From: Kiritimatiellia bacterium
GTDB lineage: Bacteria > Verrucomicrobiota > Kiritimatiellia > CAIQIC01 > Lenti-01
NCBI GenBank assembly: GCA_017527155.1
Contig: JAFXQI010000039.1
Location: 1 to 63,993 of the forward strand
Reading direction: 5' to 3'
DNA: 63,993 bases
Positions 24,757-32,650 of the stretch are shown here, piece after piece (positions within the stretch are counted from its first letter, which is position 1; each line of letters opens with the position of its first letter). A model generated the notes under the pieces. The model worked only from the letters and a program-made list of their open reading frames with translations. It searched no databases and was not told the origin of the DNA. The position numbers were made by a program, and so were the translations under genes.

Positions 24757-26673
24757 ATGAACACACCGCCTCCCGACAACGTCATTCCGCCCGCCCCCTT
24801 CCCGCCCGAACGCGCCTGGCGCTGGGGCCATCTCTGGCTGTTCGTCGCGGTGGCGGCGGCATGGTTGCTGCTGTCCTTCTTCAACCTGTGGATGGGCGAA
24901 CTGAACCAGGACGAAGGCTGGTACCTCTACGCGGCCCGCCAGCTCGCCGCCGGCCGCCTCCCCTACCGCGACTTCGCCTTCACGCAGCCGCCCCTCCTTC
25001 CCCTCGCCTACGCCGCGTTCGGCCACTGGACCGACGCCCAGGGCATCCTCGGCGGCCGCATCCTGACGTGGCTGTTCGGGACCCTCGGGATGCTGGCGGC
25101 GCTCTTCGCGGCGATGCGGGCGGGCCCGCGCACGGCGCAGCGGCTGACCGGCGGACTCTGCTTCGTGCTGGTGGCGCTGAACGCGTTCCAGTCCTACTTC
25201 ACGGTGGTCGTCAAGACCTACGCCCTGTCGAGCCTCTTCCTCTGCAGCGGGCTGCTGGCGCTGTCCTTCGTGGGCGAACGCCGCGGCGGCCGGGCGGCGC
25301 TCCTCGCGGGACTCCTCCTCGCGGGCGCGACGGCGGTGCGCATCTCCCTCGGCGCCGCGCTGGCGCTGGGCGGCATCTACCTCCTCCTCGTCCGCGGCCG
25401 CGTCCGCCCCTGGGCCTGGCTCGACTACGCGCTCGGCGCCGCCGCGGGCCTCGTCGCGCTTCTGGGCCCCTTCTGGCTGATGGGGGGCGACGGCTTCCGC
25501 TTCGGCGTCTTCGAGTACCACACCCTGCGCGAGACCGGAACCGCCTTCACCCAGTTCGCCTACAAGGCCGGCTGCCTCTCCCGCCTCTGCCAGGACTACT
25601 TCCCCGCGGCCGCCGGCGCCCTCGCGCTCCTCGTGGCGGCGGCCCTGCACGCCCGCCGGCACGGCGCCCCCGCCGCCGAATCCCTTCCCGTGCTGGCCGA
25701 TCCGCCCATCGCGACCCTCCCCCCCGGCTACACCCCCTTCCTCTGGACCACCGCCGCCGTCCTCGGCCTCGTGCACCTTGCCGCGCCCTTCCCCTACGAC
25801 GACTACTTCGTCCCCGTCTACCCCGTCTTCTGCGCCGCCTTTTCCGCGACGGCCGTACGCTGGTGGCACCGCACCGAACAGCGCCGCTTCGCCACCGCAT
25901 CCCCCGGACTCCGCAGCGCCCGGCGCCTCGCGCTTCTCGTCTTCGCGGCGCTGCTCTGCGGCCTGCACGTCATCGCCTCCCCGCGCCTCCAGGACTCCTT
26001 CCTGGCCGGACGCGACCGCATCTGGTGGAACCTCCGCGAGCAGAGCCCCATCGCCCAGCTGCGCGAAGCCGCCCAGTGGGTCCGTGAACTCACCGCCGCC
26101 GACGCCGGCACCGAGCTGCTGACCCAGGACACGTACCTGGCCGTCGAAGCCAACCTCCCCGTCCCGCACGGCCTCGAGATGGGCCCCTTCAGCTACTATC
26201 CCGACTGGCCGCGCGACAAGGCCGCCCGCCTGGGCGTCGTCAACCGCGACATGCTCTGCGAGCTGCTCGCCGCCGACACCAACGCCCCCATCGCGGCGCT
26301 GAGCGGCTACTCCCTGGCCATCCGCTCCCCCGAAGTCCTGCCCGTCACCACCGACGACGCCCTCCTCTTCCAATCCCTCCTCGCCAAGCACTTCGACCTC
26401 GTCGAAACCGTCCCCTCCTTCGGCCAGGCCGCCACCCCCCTCGCCATCCACCGCCGCATCAACCCCGCCCTCGACGAAGACGCCCCCAAGCCCGCCCCCG
26501 CCGAAGAAGAAGAAGCCGCCGAAGAAGAGCCCCCAAAAAAGCCCTCCAGGGAAAAAGGCAAAAAAGCCGACCAGGAGGCCCCGGCCCCCTCCGAGCCCCC
26601 GGAGGCTCCGGAAACTCCGGAAGCTCCGGACCTTCCGGCCCCTCCCGAGCCCCCCGCCCCCCCCGCCCCCTGA
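24757..26673 (+). CDS. GT39/ArnT-like polyprenyl-phosphate-dependent glycosyltransferase
   Basis: 638 residues. An N-terminal GT-C membrane domain of ~11 helices carries the catalytic loop motif LNQDEGWYLYAARQL (Asp52-Glu53) expected for PMT/ArnT-type enzymes, which transfer sugars from a polyprenyl carrier on the periplasmic side. Residues ~420-560 form a soluble domain. The last ~75 residues are a low-complexity tail: Glu/Lys-rich, then proline-rich repeats (PEAPETPEAPDLPAPP). The gene is followed 17 nt later by a GT2 and then a flippase, suggesting a lipid-linked sugar pathway. Acceptor unknown. Confidence 0.8.
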   Translation: MNTPPPDNVIPPAPFPPERAWRWGHLWLFVAVAAAWLLLSFFNLWMGELNQDEGWYLYAARQLAAGRLPYRDFAFTQPPLLPLAYAAFGHWTDAQGILGGRILTWLFGTLGMLAALFAAMRAGPRTAQRLTGGLCFVLVALNAFQSYFTVVVKTYALSSLFLCSGLLALSFVGERRGGRAALLAGLLLAGATAVRISLGAALALGGIYLLLVRGRVRPWAWLDYALGAAAGLVALLGPFWLMGGDGFRFGVFEYHTLRETGTAFTQFAYKAGCLSRLCQDYFPAAAGALALLVAAALHARRHGAPAAESLPVLADPPIATLPPGYTPFLWTTAAVLGLVHLAAPFPYDDYFVPVYPVFCAAFSATAVRWWHRTEQRRFATASPGLRSARRLALLVFAALLCGLHVIASPRLQDSFLAGRDRIWWNLREQSPIAQLREAAQWVRELTAADAGTELLTQDTYLAVEANLPVPHGLEMGPFSYYPDWPRDKAARLGVVNRDMLCELLAADTNAPIAALSGYSLAIRSPEVLPVTTDDALLFQSLLAKHFDLVETVPSFGQAATPLAIHRRINPALDEDAPKPAPAEEEEAAEEEPPKKPSREKGKKADQEAPAPSEPPEAPETPEAPDLPAPPEPPAPPAP

Positions 26674-26690
26674 GCCTCCGCACGCCCCCC

Positions 26691-27467
26691 ATGCGCCTGA
26701 GCATCGTCATTCCCGCCTACAACGAAGCCACCCGCATCGGCCGGATGCTCGACGCCTACCTCCCCTATTTCGAGAAAACCTATCCCGCCGACCACGAACT
26801 CATCGTCTCCGTCAACGGCTCCACCGACGACACGGAGTCCGTCGTCCGCTCCCGCATGGCCGCGCACCCCACGCTCCGCATCCACGTCGATCCGGCCCCC
26901 ATCGGCAAAGGCGGCGCCATCATCGCGGCCGGACGCCTCGCCCGCGGCGACCTCGTCGGCTTCGTCGACGCCGACGGCGCGACCCCGCCCGAAGCCTTCG
27001 ACGACCTCGTCCACCGCATCGGCGACGCCGGGCTCGTCATCGCCTCCCGCGCCCTGCCCGAATCCATCGTCGATCCCCGGCCCGGCCTCCGCCGGCGCAT
27101 CGCCAGCCGCATCTTCAACGCGATGGTGCGGACCCTCTTCAGGCTGCACATCACCGATACCCAATGCGGCGCCAAACTCATGACCGCCGCCGCCTGGCAC
27201 GCCGTCGTCCCCACCATCGGCATCACCCGCTGGGCCTTCGACGTCGACCTCCTCTTCAAGACCCGCCGCGCCAAATATCCCATCCGCGAAATCCCGACCG
27301 TCTGGCGCGACGTCACCGGTTCCAAGATCGAACTCGCCCGCGCCTCCTTCCAGATGGCCCTGGCCATCGTCCGCCTGCGGCTCCTCTACTCCCCCTTCCG
27401 CTTCGTCGTCCGCCTCTACGACCGCCTCCTCGGCCGCATCATTCCCCTCGACCCCTACGGCGGCTGA
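26691..27467 (+). CDS. GT2 glycosyltransferase, dolichyl/polyprenyl-phosphate glucosyl- or mannosyltransferase-like
   Basis: 258 residues, GT-A fold. Opening LSIVIPAYNEATRI, then VNGSTDDTESV and the metal-binding DADGAT (93-98). The blocks GAIIAAGRLARGDLVGF and DTQCGAKLMT place it in the DPG/DPM synthase-like branch that charges a polyprenyl phosphate with a sugar on the cytoplasmic side. It would supply the GT39-like enzyme encoded just upstream. There is a 3-nt gap before the flippase gene. Confidence 0.85.
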   Translation: MRLSIVIPAYNEATRIGRMLDAYLPYFEKTYPADHELIVSVNGSTDDTESVVRSRMAAHPTLRIHVDPAPIGKGGAIIAAGRLARGDLVGFVDADGATPPEAFDDLVHRIGDAGLVIASRALPESIVDPRPGLRRRIASRIFNAMVRTLFRLHITDTQCGAKLMTAAAWHAVVPTIGITRWAFDVDLLFKTRRAKYPIREIPTVWRDVTGSKIELARASFQMALAIVRLRLLYSPFRFVVRLYDRLLGRIIPLDPYGG

Positions 27468-27470
27468 CCC

Positions 27471-28796
27471 ATGGCGCGCCCCGACGACTCCGGCCTTCTC
27501 CGCCACGGCGCCCTGATGGTGGTCGGCACCTTTGCCGGCGCCGTCTGCAACGCCGGATTCCACATGGTGGCCGGCCGCCTCCTCCCCGAGACCGCCTACG
27601 GCGCCCTCGTCGCCATGCTCGGCATCATCCTCGCCTTCTCCCAGCCCGCCCTCGCCCTCCAGAACACCCTTGCCCACCGCATCGCCCTCCTCCGCCGAAC
27701 CGGAAACGCCGCCGCCGCGGCCGCCTGCTTCCGCCGCTGGCTCCCCTGGCCCGTCTTCCTCCTCATCCCCCTCGTACCCGCCGCCGCCTGGCTGTTCCGC
27801 GCCCCCCTCGGCGCCTTCTGGCACGTCGACCCGGCCCTGCCCGTACTCGCCCTCGCCCTCCTCGTCCCGACCCTCGGCATGAGCCTCTTCAGCGGCCTCT
27901 GGCAGGGGATGCAGGCCTTCGCGTGGCTCGCCTTCGCCCCCCAGGCCTGGGGCGTCGTCCGCCTCGCCCTCGGAACCGCCCTCATGCTCCTGGGCCTGCG
28001 CACCGCCGCCGCCCCCCTCCTCGCCCAGGGCGCCGGCGTCCTCCTCGTCCTGGCCCTCGGCTTCCTCTACCTCTCCCGTCTGGGAGCGCGGGCGGCCCGC
28101 CCGCCCATTCCGGTCACGGCATCCACCGCATCCCCCGTCCCCGTCCCGCCCGCGCCCGCCCCCGGGGGCGCCTCCTCCCTCCGCTACCTCCTCTTCTCCT
28201 GCCTCTCCCTGATCGGCTACGGCCTTCTCATGAACTTCGACACCGCCCTTGCCAAGCACCTCTTCCCCGCCGACACCGCCGGTCTCTTTGCCAAAGCCGC
28301 GACCATCGCCCGCACGGCCGTCTTCCTGCCCGTCCCCATCGCCGCGGCCCTCTTCCCGAAGGTAGCGACCGACGGCACCCTCCCGCCCGACACCGCCCGC
28401 CTTCTCCGCCGCGCCCTTCTCTACGCCGGACTCCTCGTCACCGCCGCCGCCGCCGCGTGCCTCCTCTTCCCCCGGCTTCCGTGGTACATCCTCTACGGCC
28501 CCTGCCCTGCCGACGCCGCCCCCCTGGCCCGTTCCCTCGTCCGTACCCTGACCCTGGCCATGAGCCCCCTCGCCCTCGTCTACCTCCTTCTCAACTTCGA
28601 GATGGCCCAGAACCGCTTCCGCCGCCCCCTTCTCCTCCTCCCCTGCGCCGCCCTCTACCTCCTCCTCTCCTTCCTCCTCCGCTCCCGCCTCGGCCCCCAC
28701 GCCATCCCCGCCTCCCTCCTCGCCGTCTCCCTCCTCGCCCTCCTCCTCCTCTCCCCCCGAACCCGGTCCCCGATGCCCGGAAAACGTTTCCAATGA
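27471..28796 (+). CDS. Oligosaccharide/lipid flippase-like membrane protein (MOP/Wzx superfamily)
   Basis: 441 residues with about 12 hydrophobic segments; the N-terminal part (HGALMVVGTFAGAVCNAGFH, LLPETAYGALVAMLGI) is typical of Wzx-like flippases that move lipid-linked sugars to the periplasmic face. A short proline-rich loop (about 205-235) divides the halves. Third gene of a GT39-GT2-flippase operon. Its last residues and stop codon come from the first unit of palindrome array 2, so the original C-terminus may have been replaced by the repeat. Confidence 0.78.
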   Translation: MARPDDSGLLRHGALMVVGTFAGAVCNAGFHMVAGRLLPETAYGALVAMLGIILAFSQPALALQNTLAHRIALLRRTGNAAAAAACFRRWLPWPVFLLIPLVPAAAWLFRAPLGAFWHVDPALPVLALALLVPTLGMSLFSGLWQGMQAFAWLAFAPQAWGVVRLALGTALMLLGLRTAAAPLLAQGAGVLLVLALGFLYLSRLGARAARPPIPVTASTASPVPVPPAPAPGGASSLRYLLFSCLSLIGYGLLMNFDTALAKHLFPADTAGLFAKAATIARTAVFLPVPIAAALFPKVATDGTLPPDTARLLRRALLYAGLLVTAAAAACLLFPRLPWYILYGPCPADAAPLARSLVRTLTLAMSPLALVYLLLNFEMAQNRFRRPLLLLPCAALYLLLSFLLRSRLGPHAIPASLLAVSLLALLLLSPRTRSPMPGKRFQ

Positions 28797-28962
28797 TTGG
28801 AAAAAAAGTTTCCAATGGTTGGAAAATCCGCCCCGGTTTTTCCAATGATTGGAAAAAAAGTTTCCAATGGTTGGAAAAATCGACGCATTTTTTCCAATGA
28901 TTGGAAAAATTTTTCGTCCTTTTTCCAATGATTGGAAAAAATGTTTCCAATCATTGGAAAAC
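28786..28962. repeat. Palindrome array 2 (TTTTCCAATGATTGGAAAA, seven units)
   Basis: Seven palindromes with core CCAATGATTGG, CCAATGGTTGG or CCAATCATTGG, separated by short irregular spacers, between two convergent genes. Most units are the reverse complement of those in array 1. Each unit could form a TA-flanked hairpin ending in T or A runs, so a bidirectional terminator role is possible here. Confidence 0.95.
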
Positions 28963-28993
28963 TTCCGCGCCGCCCCCGCCCCCCCGGACCGGC

Positions 28994-30052
28994 TCAGGGG
29001 TAGCAGCCCGGACGGTCCAGCGCCGTGTCCTCGGGGAAACCGCAGAGGATGTTCATGTTCTGCAGCGCGTTCCCCGCCTGGCCCTTCACCAGGTTGTCGA
29101 TGTGCGAGACGACGCGCAGGCGGCGCGTCCGCTCGTCCACCGTCACCGTCAGGTTGCAGTAGTTGGTGCCGCGGACGTGGACCGTGCCGATCGCCGCGTT
29201 CTCGTCGTAGAGGCGGACGAAGCGGTTGTTTTTGTGGAACTCCGCGTAGGCTTCGCGCACCTGCGCCGGGGTCACGCCGTCGCGGAGCGTCCCGTAGAGG
29301 CAGCTCATGATGCCGCGGCAGAGCGGCACCACCTGCGCGGTGAACGTCACCCGCATCTCCTCGCCCGCCAGCTTGCCCAGCAGGCGCTCGACTTCCATCA
29401 CGTGCTGGTGGCCCTTCAGGCGGTAGGCGCCCATGTTCTCGTAGCGGGCCGGGAAGTGGTGCCCCGCGCTCGGCTTCTTGCCCGCGCCGCTGATGCCGGT
29501 CTTGCAGTCGCAGATGACGCTCGCCGGATCGACCAGCTTCGCCGCCGCCGCCGGCGCCAGCCCCAGCAGGCAACTCATCGCGAAGCAGCCGGGATTGCCG
29601 ACGAGACGCTGGTTCTCGCGGTAGGCCGCGCGGTTGAGCTCGGGCAGGCCGTACACCGTCTCGGCGAGCAGCTCCGGCGCCTTGTGGACGGGGTCCTTGC
29701 CGATGCGGCGCGCGTATTCGGCGTAGTCCTCCGCGTTGTCGAAGCGGAAGTCGCCGCTGTAGTCGATGACCTTCGCGCCTTTCGCCAGCTCGGCCGGCGC
29801 CTGCCGCTGGCCCACGCCGTCCGGGGTCGAGAAGAACACGACGTCCGCCGGCTCCTGCGCCGCCGGGTCGTCCGGCGCGAGGATGGGCAAATCGCAGAAG
29901 CCCTGCAAATGCGGATACAGCTGGCTCATCGGCATGCCGGTCTCCGTCGCCGCGACGAGCGTCCGGATCTTCACCCCCGGATGCCGCAGCAGCAGCTCCA
30001 CGATCCCGACCCCGCCGTACCCCCCGCATCCGATGACCTTGACGTTCAACAT
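28994..30052 (-). CDS. argC: N-acetyl-gamma-glutamyl-phosphate reductase
   Basis: NADPH-dependent step three of arginine synthesis. 352 residues, normal length. Features: the nucleotide-binding GCGGYGG (8-14), the catalytic cysteine in VGNPGCFAMS (Cys156), and GHHFPARYENMGAYRLKGHQ with the conserved His near 206-225. Start ATG 30052 is preceded by AGGAAGAGG. No other arg gene is in the window. The gene is transcribed from its own promoter, divergent from the AbiEii-like pair. Confidence 0.93.
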   Translation of the reverse strand: MLNVKVIGCGGYGGVGIVELLLRHPGVKIRTLVAATETGMPMSQLYPHLQGFCDLPILAPDDPAAQEPADVVFFSTPDGVGQRQAPAELAKGAKVIDYSGDFRFDNAEDYAEYARRIGKDPVHKAPELLAETVYGLPELNRAAYRENQRLVGNPGCFAMSCLLGLAPAAAAKLVDPASVICDCKTGISGAGKKPSAGHHFPARYENMGAYRLKGHQHVMEVERLLGKLAGEEMRVTFTAQVVPLCRGIMSCLYGTLRDGVTPAQVREAYAEFHKNNRFVRLYDENAAIGTVHVRGTNYCNLTVTVDERTRRLRVVSHIDNLVKGQAGNALQNMNILCGFPEDTALDRPGCYP

Positions 30053-30084
30053 GACATGCCTCTTCCTGGTTGCAATTCGCGGCC

Positions 30085-30112
30085 AATCTACCACCGCCCC
30101 CCCGAAAGACAA
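30085..30112 (-). promoter_or_regulatory. Promoter of argC
   Basis: Minus strand TTGTCT (30112-30107), 16 bp, TAGATT (30090-30085), ~25-nt leader with AGGAAGAGG. Confidence 0.65.
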
Positions 30113-30211
30113 GGCGGAAGCATTCCCCGGGCGGAGCTCGATGCGTTTTGGGCTTTCCACGGAGGGGCGGCGGAAGGTAGGATGGAAACGCAAAACGGAA
30201 AAGCAACGGCC

Positions 30212-30436
30212 ATGAAGCACCGCCATCTCCAGGAAGGTCCCGAACTCAGTTCCGCCGCCATCGACGACATCATCGAGCGCGGCGGCTGGGAGGATTGGCT
30301 CGCGCTGCGCGACCGTGCCGACACCGACCGGCCCACCGCCGAACGGGTGTTGCGCGTCTGCGAGGCCCGTGGCGCGGACCCCTGCGCCCAGCGCCACCAT
30401 CTGTGGAGGATGTATGCCCGGCAAACCCTTGCCTGA
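30212..30436 (+). CDS. Putative antitoxin partner of AbiEii-like protein
   Basis: 74 residues, not recognised by sequence. Small, charged and helical (AIDDIIERGGWEDWLALRDR), with HHLWRMYARQTLA at the end. It overlaps the nucleotidyltransferase-like gene by 23 nt and is upstream of it, the antitoxin position in AbiE-type pairs. However, it lacks an obvious winged-helix domain and is far shorter than AbiEi. An in-frame ATG at 30182 sits on the -10-like TAGGAT, so ATG 30212 is preferred. Confidence 0.6.
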   Translation: MKHRHLQEGPELSSAAIDDIIERGGWEDWLALRDRADTDRPTAERVLRVCEARGADPCAQRHHLWRMYARQTLA

Positions 30437-31097
30437 GTGGGACCGGGTGCTGTCCGCCGCGGCCCGCTTGCAGGGCATCCTCCCGGGCGCGGTGCTGGTC
30501 GGCGGGACGGCGGCCGCCGTCCACGCCGGACACCGCTTGTCCGTCGACGCCGACCACGTCGTCGCCGACCTGCGCGATCGGTTCGACGACGTGCTCGCCC
30601 AGCTCGAATCCGTGGCCGGCTGGCAGACGGCCCGCGTACGCCGCCCCGTCCTGGTGCTGGGTTCGCTCGACGGAATCGAAACCGGCATCCGCCAGCTCAT
30701 CCGTTCGGCCCCGCTGGAAACCGAAACCGTGCCTGCGCCGGACGGTGGCACGGTGGTGGTCCCCACGCGGGCGGAAATGCTCCGCATCAAGGCCATCCTC
30801 ATCCTCAAGCGGAACGCAACGCGGGATTACCTCGACTTCGCCGCCCTCGCCCGCTCGCTCGGGGACGGCGGAACGGCCGCCGCACTGGCGCCGCTCGACG
30901 CGCTCTATCCCCAACCCAACGGCGCCTCCCCGTTCCAGCAACTCCTCGTCCAGCTCGCCAGTCCGATGCCGTTCGACCTGGACGGCACGGATCTGGACGA
31001 ATACAAACGCCTGGTTCCCGAATGGCGCGACTGGGAAAAAGTCCGGGCGTTTTGCGGGAATCTGGCCACCGGCCTGCTCCGCAACGGAAACCACTGA
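30414..31097 (+). CDS. AbiEii/AbiGii-like nucleotidyltransferase
   Basis: 227 residues. Nucleotidyltransferase-fold motifs: VLVGGTAAAVHAGHRLSVDA (28-47, GG then D-x-D at Asp45/Asp47) and the downstream LRIKAILILKRNATRDYLDF (123-142, Lys126, Arg137, Asp138, Asp141), which matches the R-D-x-x-D block of the AbiEii toxin family. AbiEii proteins are NTP-transferase toxins of type IV-like systems giving phage abortive infection. Start ATG 30414 has GGAGG 5 nt upstream, inside the preceding gene. DxD is seen as DAD here. Confidence 0.75.
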   Translation: MPGKPLPEWDRVLSAAARLQGILPGAVLVGGTAAAVHAGHRLSVDADHVVADLRDRFDDVLAQLESVAGWQTARVRRPVLVLGSLDGIETGIRQLIRSAPLETETVPAPDGGTVVVPTRAEMLRIKAILILKRNATRDYLDFAALARSLGDGGTAAALAPLDALYPQPNGASPFQQLLVQLASPMPFDLDGTDLDEYKRLVPEWRDWEKVRAFCGNLATGLLRNGNH

Positions 31098-31128
31098 GCC
31101 GTCGTTTTTCCCCCGCCCCCGGGGCCGG

Positions 31129-32349
31129 TCAGTCCAGCTCGTGGTTGAGGAGGCCGGTGCGGAGCTTGGGCTCGAACCAGGTGCTCTTCGGAGGCATGAT
31201 CTGGCCGGCGTCGGCGATGGCCATCAGCTGGTCGAGGGTCGTCGGGTACATGGAGAACGCGACGGCGTAGCCTTTTTCGTCCACCAGGCGCACGAGTTCG
31301 CCGGTGCCGCGGATGCCGCCGATGAACTTGATGCGCGGGTTCGTGCGCGGGTCGTCGATGCCCAGCAGCGGCGCGAGGACGCGTTCCTGCAACGTCGAGA
31401 CGTCGAGGCGGTGCACCGGGTCGGCGGCGGGGTCCTCGGGCCAGGAGAGGCCGTACCATTTTCCGCCGAGGTACATGCTGACGCGGCGCGGCTCGGACGG
31501 GGAGGGATCGGCGCCTTCGGTCACGTCGAAGCGCTTGCGGATTTCCGCGAGGAAGGCGTCCGGCGAGAGGCCGTTGAGGTCCTTGACGGCGCGGTTGTAG
31601 GGGAGGATCTTCAGCTGGCTGGAGGGGAAGATCACCGCCAGGAACCAGTTGTATTCCTCGTCGCCCGTGTGGTTCGGATTGGCGGCGCGCCGCTCGGTCC
31701 CGACGCGCACGGCGGAGGCGCTGCGGTGGTGGCCGTCGGCGATGTAGGCCGATTCCACGCCCGCGAAGAGTTCCGCCACCTCGGCCGTCTTCTCGACGGG
31801 CCACACGCGGTGGCGCACGTCCAGCTCGTCCACGAAGTCGTACATCGGCGCCCCCTTGGCGATCTCCGCGAAGAGGGCGTCGATGGCCGGCACGTCGCGG
31901 TAGGCGATGAAGACGGGGCCGATGTTGGCGTTGAGCGCGGCGGTGTGGCGCGTGCGGTCGTCTTCCTTGTCCTTGCGGGTGAGCTCGTGCTTCTTGATGA
32001 CGTTGTGGACGTAGTCGTCGATGTGGCAGCAGGCGACGAGGCCGGTCTGGGTGTGGTCGCCCATCGTCTGGGAGTAGAGGTACATGAGGGGGCGGTCCTC
32101 GCGCACCAGCCAGCCGTTGTCCGCGAAGGCCTTGAGGTTGGCGGCGGCCTTGTCGTAGACGGCGGCGGAATAGGGGTCGGTGCCGGCGGGCAGGTCGATC
32201 TCGGAGTGGTTGACGTGGAGGAAGGACATCGGATTGTCCTTCGCCAGCTCCGCGGCCTCGGCGGTGTCGAGGGTGTCGTAGGGGGCGGAGGCCACCTTGG
32301 CGGCCAGATCAGGACGGGGGCGGAGGGCCCGGTAGGCGTGGATGCGCAT
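31129..32349 (-). CDS. DUF1015 family protein
   Basis: 406 residues, full length for DUF1015 (PF06245-like) proteins. Typical motifs: ASAPYDTLDTAEAAELAKDN near 21-40, NPMSFLHVNHSE, and IADGHHRSASAVR near 207-219. The function of the family is not settled; it often sits near serine or amino acid metabolism genes. ATG 32349 is preceded by AGAGG. The gene has a textbook promoter. Confidence 0.9.
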   Translation of the reverse strand: MRIHAYRALRPRPDLAAKVASAPYDTLDTAEAAELAKDNPMSFLHVNHSEIDLPAGTDPYSAAVYDKAAANLKAFADNGWLVREDRPLMYLYSQTMGDHTQTGLVACCHIDDYVHNVIKKHELTRKDKEDDRTRHTAALNANIGPVFIAYRDVPAIDALFAEIAKGAPMYDFVDELDVRHRVWPVEKTAEVAELFAGVESAYIADGHHRSASAVRVGTERRAANPNHTGDEEYNWFLAVIFPSSQLKILPYNRAVKDLNGLSPDAFLAEIRKRFDVTEGADPSPSEPRRVSMYLGGKWYGLSWPEDPAADPVHRLDVSTLQERVLAPLLGIDDPRTNPRIKFIGGIRGTGELVRLVDEKGYAVAFSMYPTTLDQLMAIADAGQIMPPKSTWFEPKLRTGLLNHELD

Positions 32350-32395
32350 GGAAAACCTCTTTCTGTGGGATGGGGTTCGGTTTCAGTCTGCGCCC

Positions 32396-32424
32396 ATGCT
32401 ACCCTCCCGCCGCCGCCGAATCAA
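32396..32424 (-). promoter_or_regulatory. Promoter of DUF1015 gene
   Basis: Minus strand TTGATT (32424-32419), 17 bp, TAGCAT (32401-32396), ~40-nt leader with AGAGG. Confidence 0.75.
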
Positions 32425-32474
32425 GGTGCAATGCACCACCCCGCCGCCCCCCTCCGCCCCCTCGCCGCCCATGT

Positions 32475-32534
32475 CATTTGGAAACAGGAAAATCCTTGGA
32501 TTTTCCGCCCGTTTCCCTCCATCCTCCCACCATG
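32475..32534 (+). promoter_or_regulatory. CATTTG-ATG element, copy 5 (solo)
   Basis: CATTTG at 32475, then a perfect palindrome GGAAAATCCTTGGATTTTCC, and ATG at 32532 (57 nt; ATGGAA). The metG -35 box begins 65 nt after the ATG. Confidence 0.75.
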
Positions 32535-32596
32535 GAAAACAAACCGTTCCGGCCCGGTCTTCCCCCCTCCCCCGCCTCCGCCGGTCCCCCTTTTGC

Positions 32597-32625
32597 TTGC
32601 GCGCGCGCCCCCGTTGGGCTACAAC
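32597..32625 (+). promoter_or_regulatory. Promoter of metG
   Basis: TTGCGC (32597-32602), 17 bp, TACAAC (32620-32625), ~19-nt leader with AGGAG before ATG 32651. Confidence 0.7.
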
Positions 32626-32650
32626 CCTTCCCCGCAATCAGGAGCTTCAG

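Noticed and set aside
11531..28962. Palindrome arrays as possible CRISPR arrays
   Set aside because: Repeats are perfect short palindromes with spacers of only 2-15 bp of irregular length, and no cas gene is present.
26307..30206. Very long minus-strand open frame (about 1300 codons), and similar ones at 42691-47043 (plus), 46842-52163 (minus) and 11666-14536 (minus)
   Set aside because: They lie opposite or out of frame with well-supported genes, have monotonous Gly/Glu/Arg/Pro composition, no motifs, and exist because GC-rich DNA has few stops.
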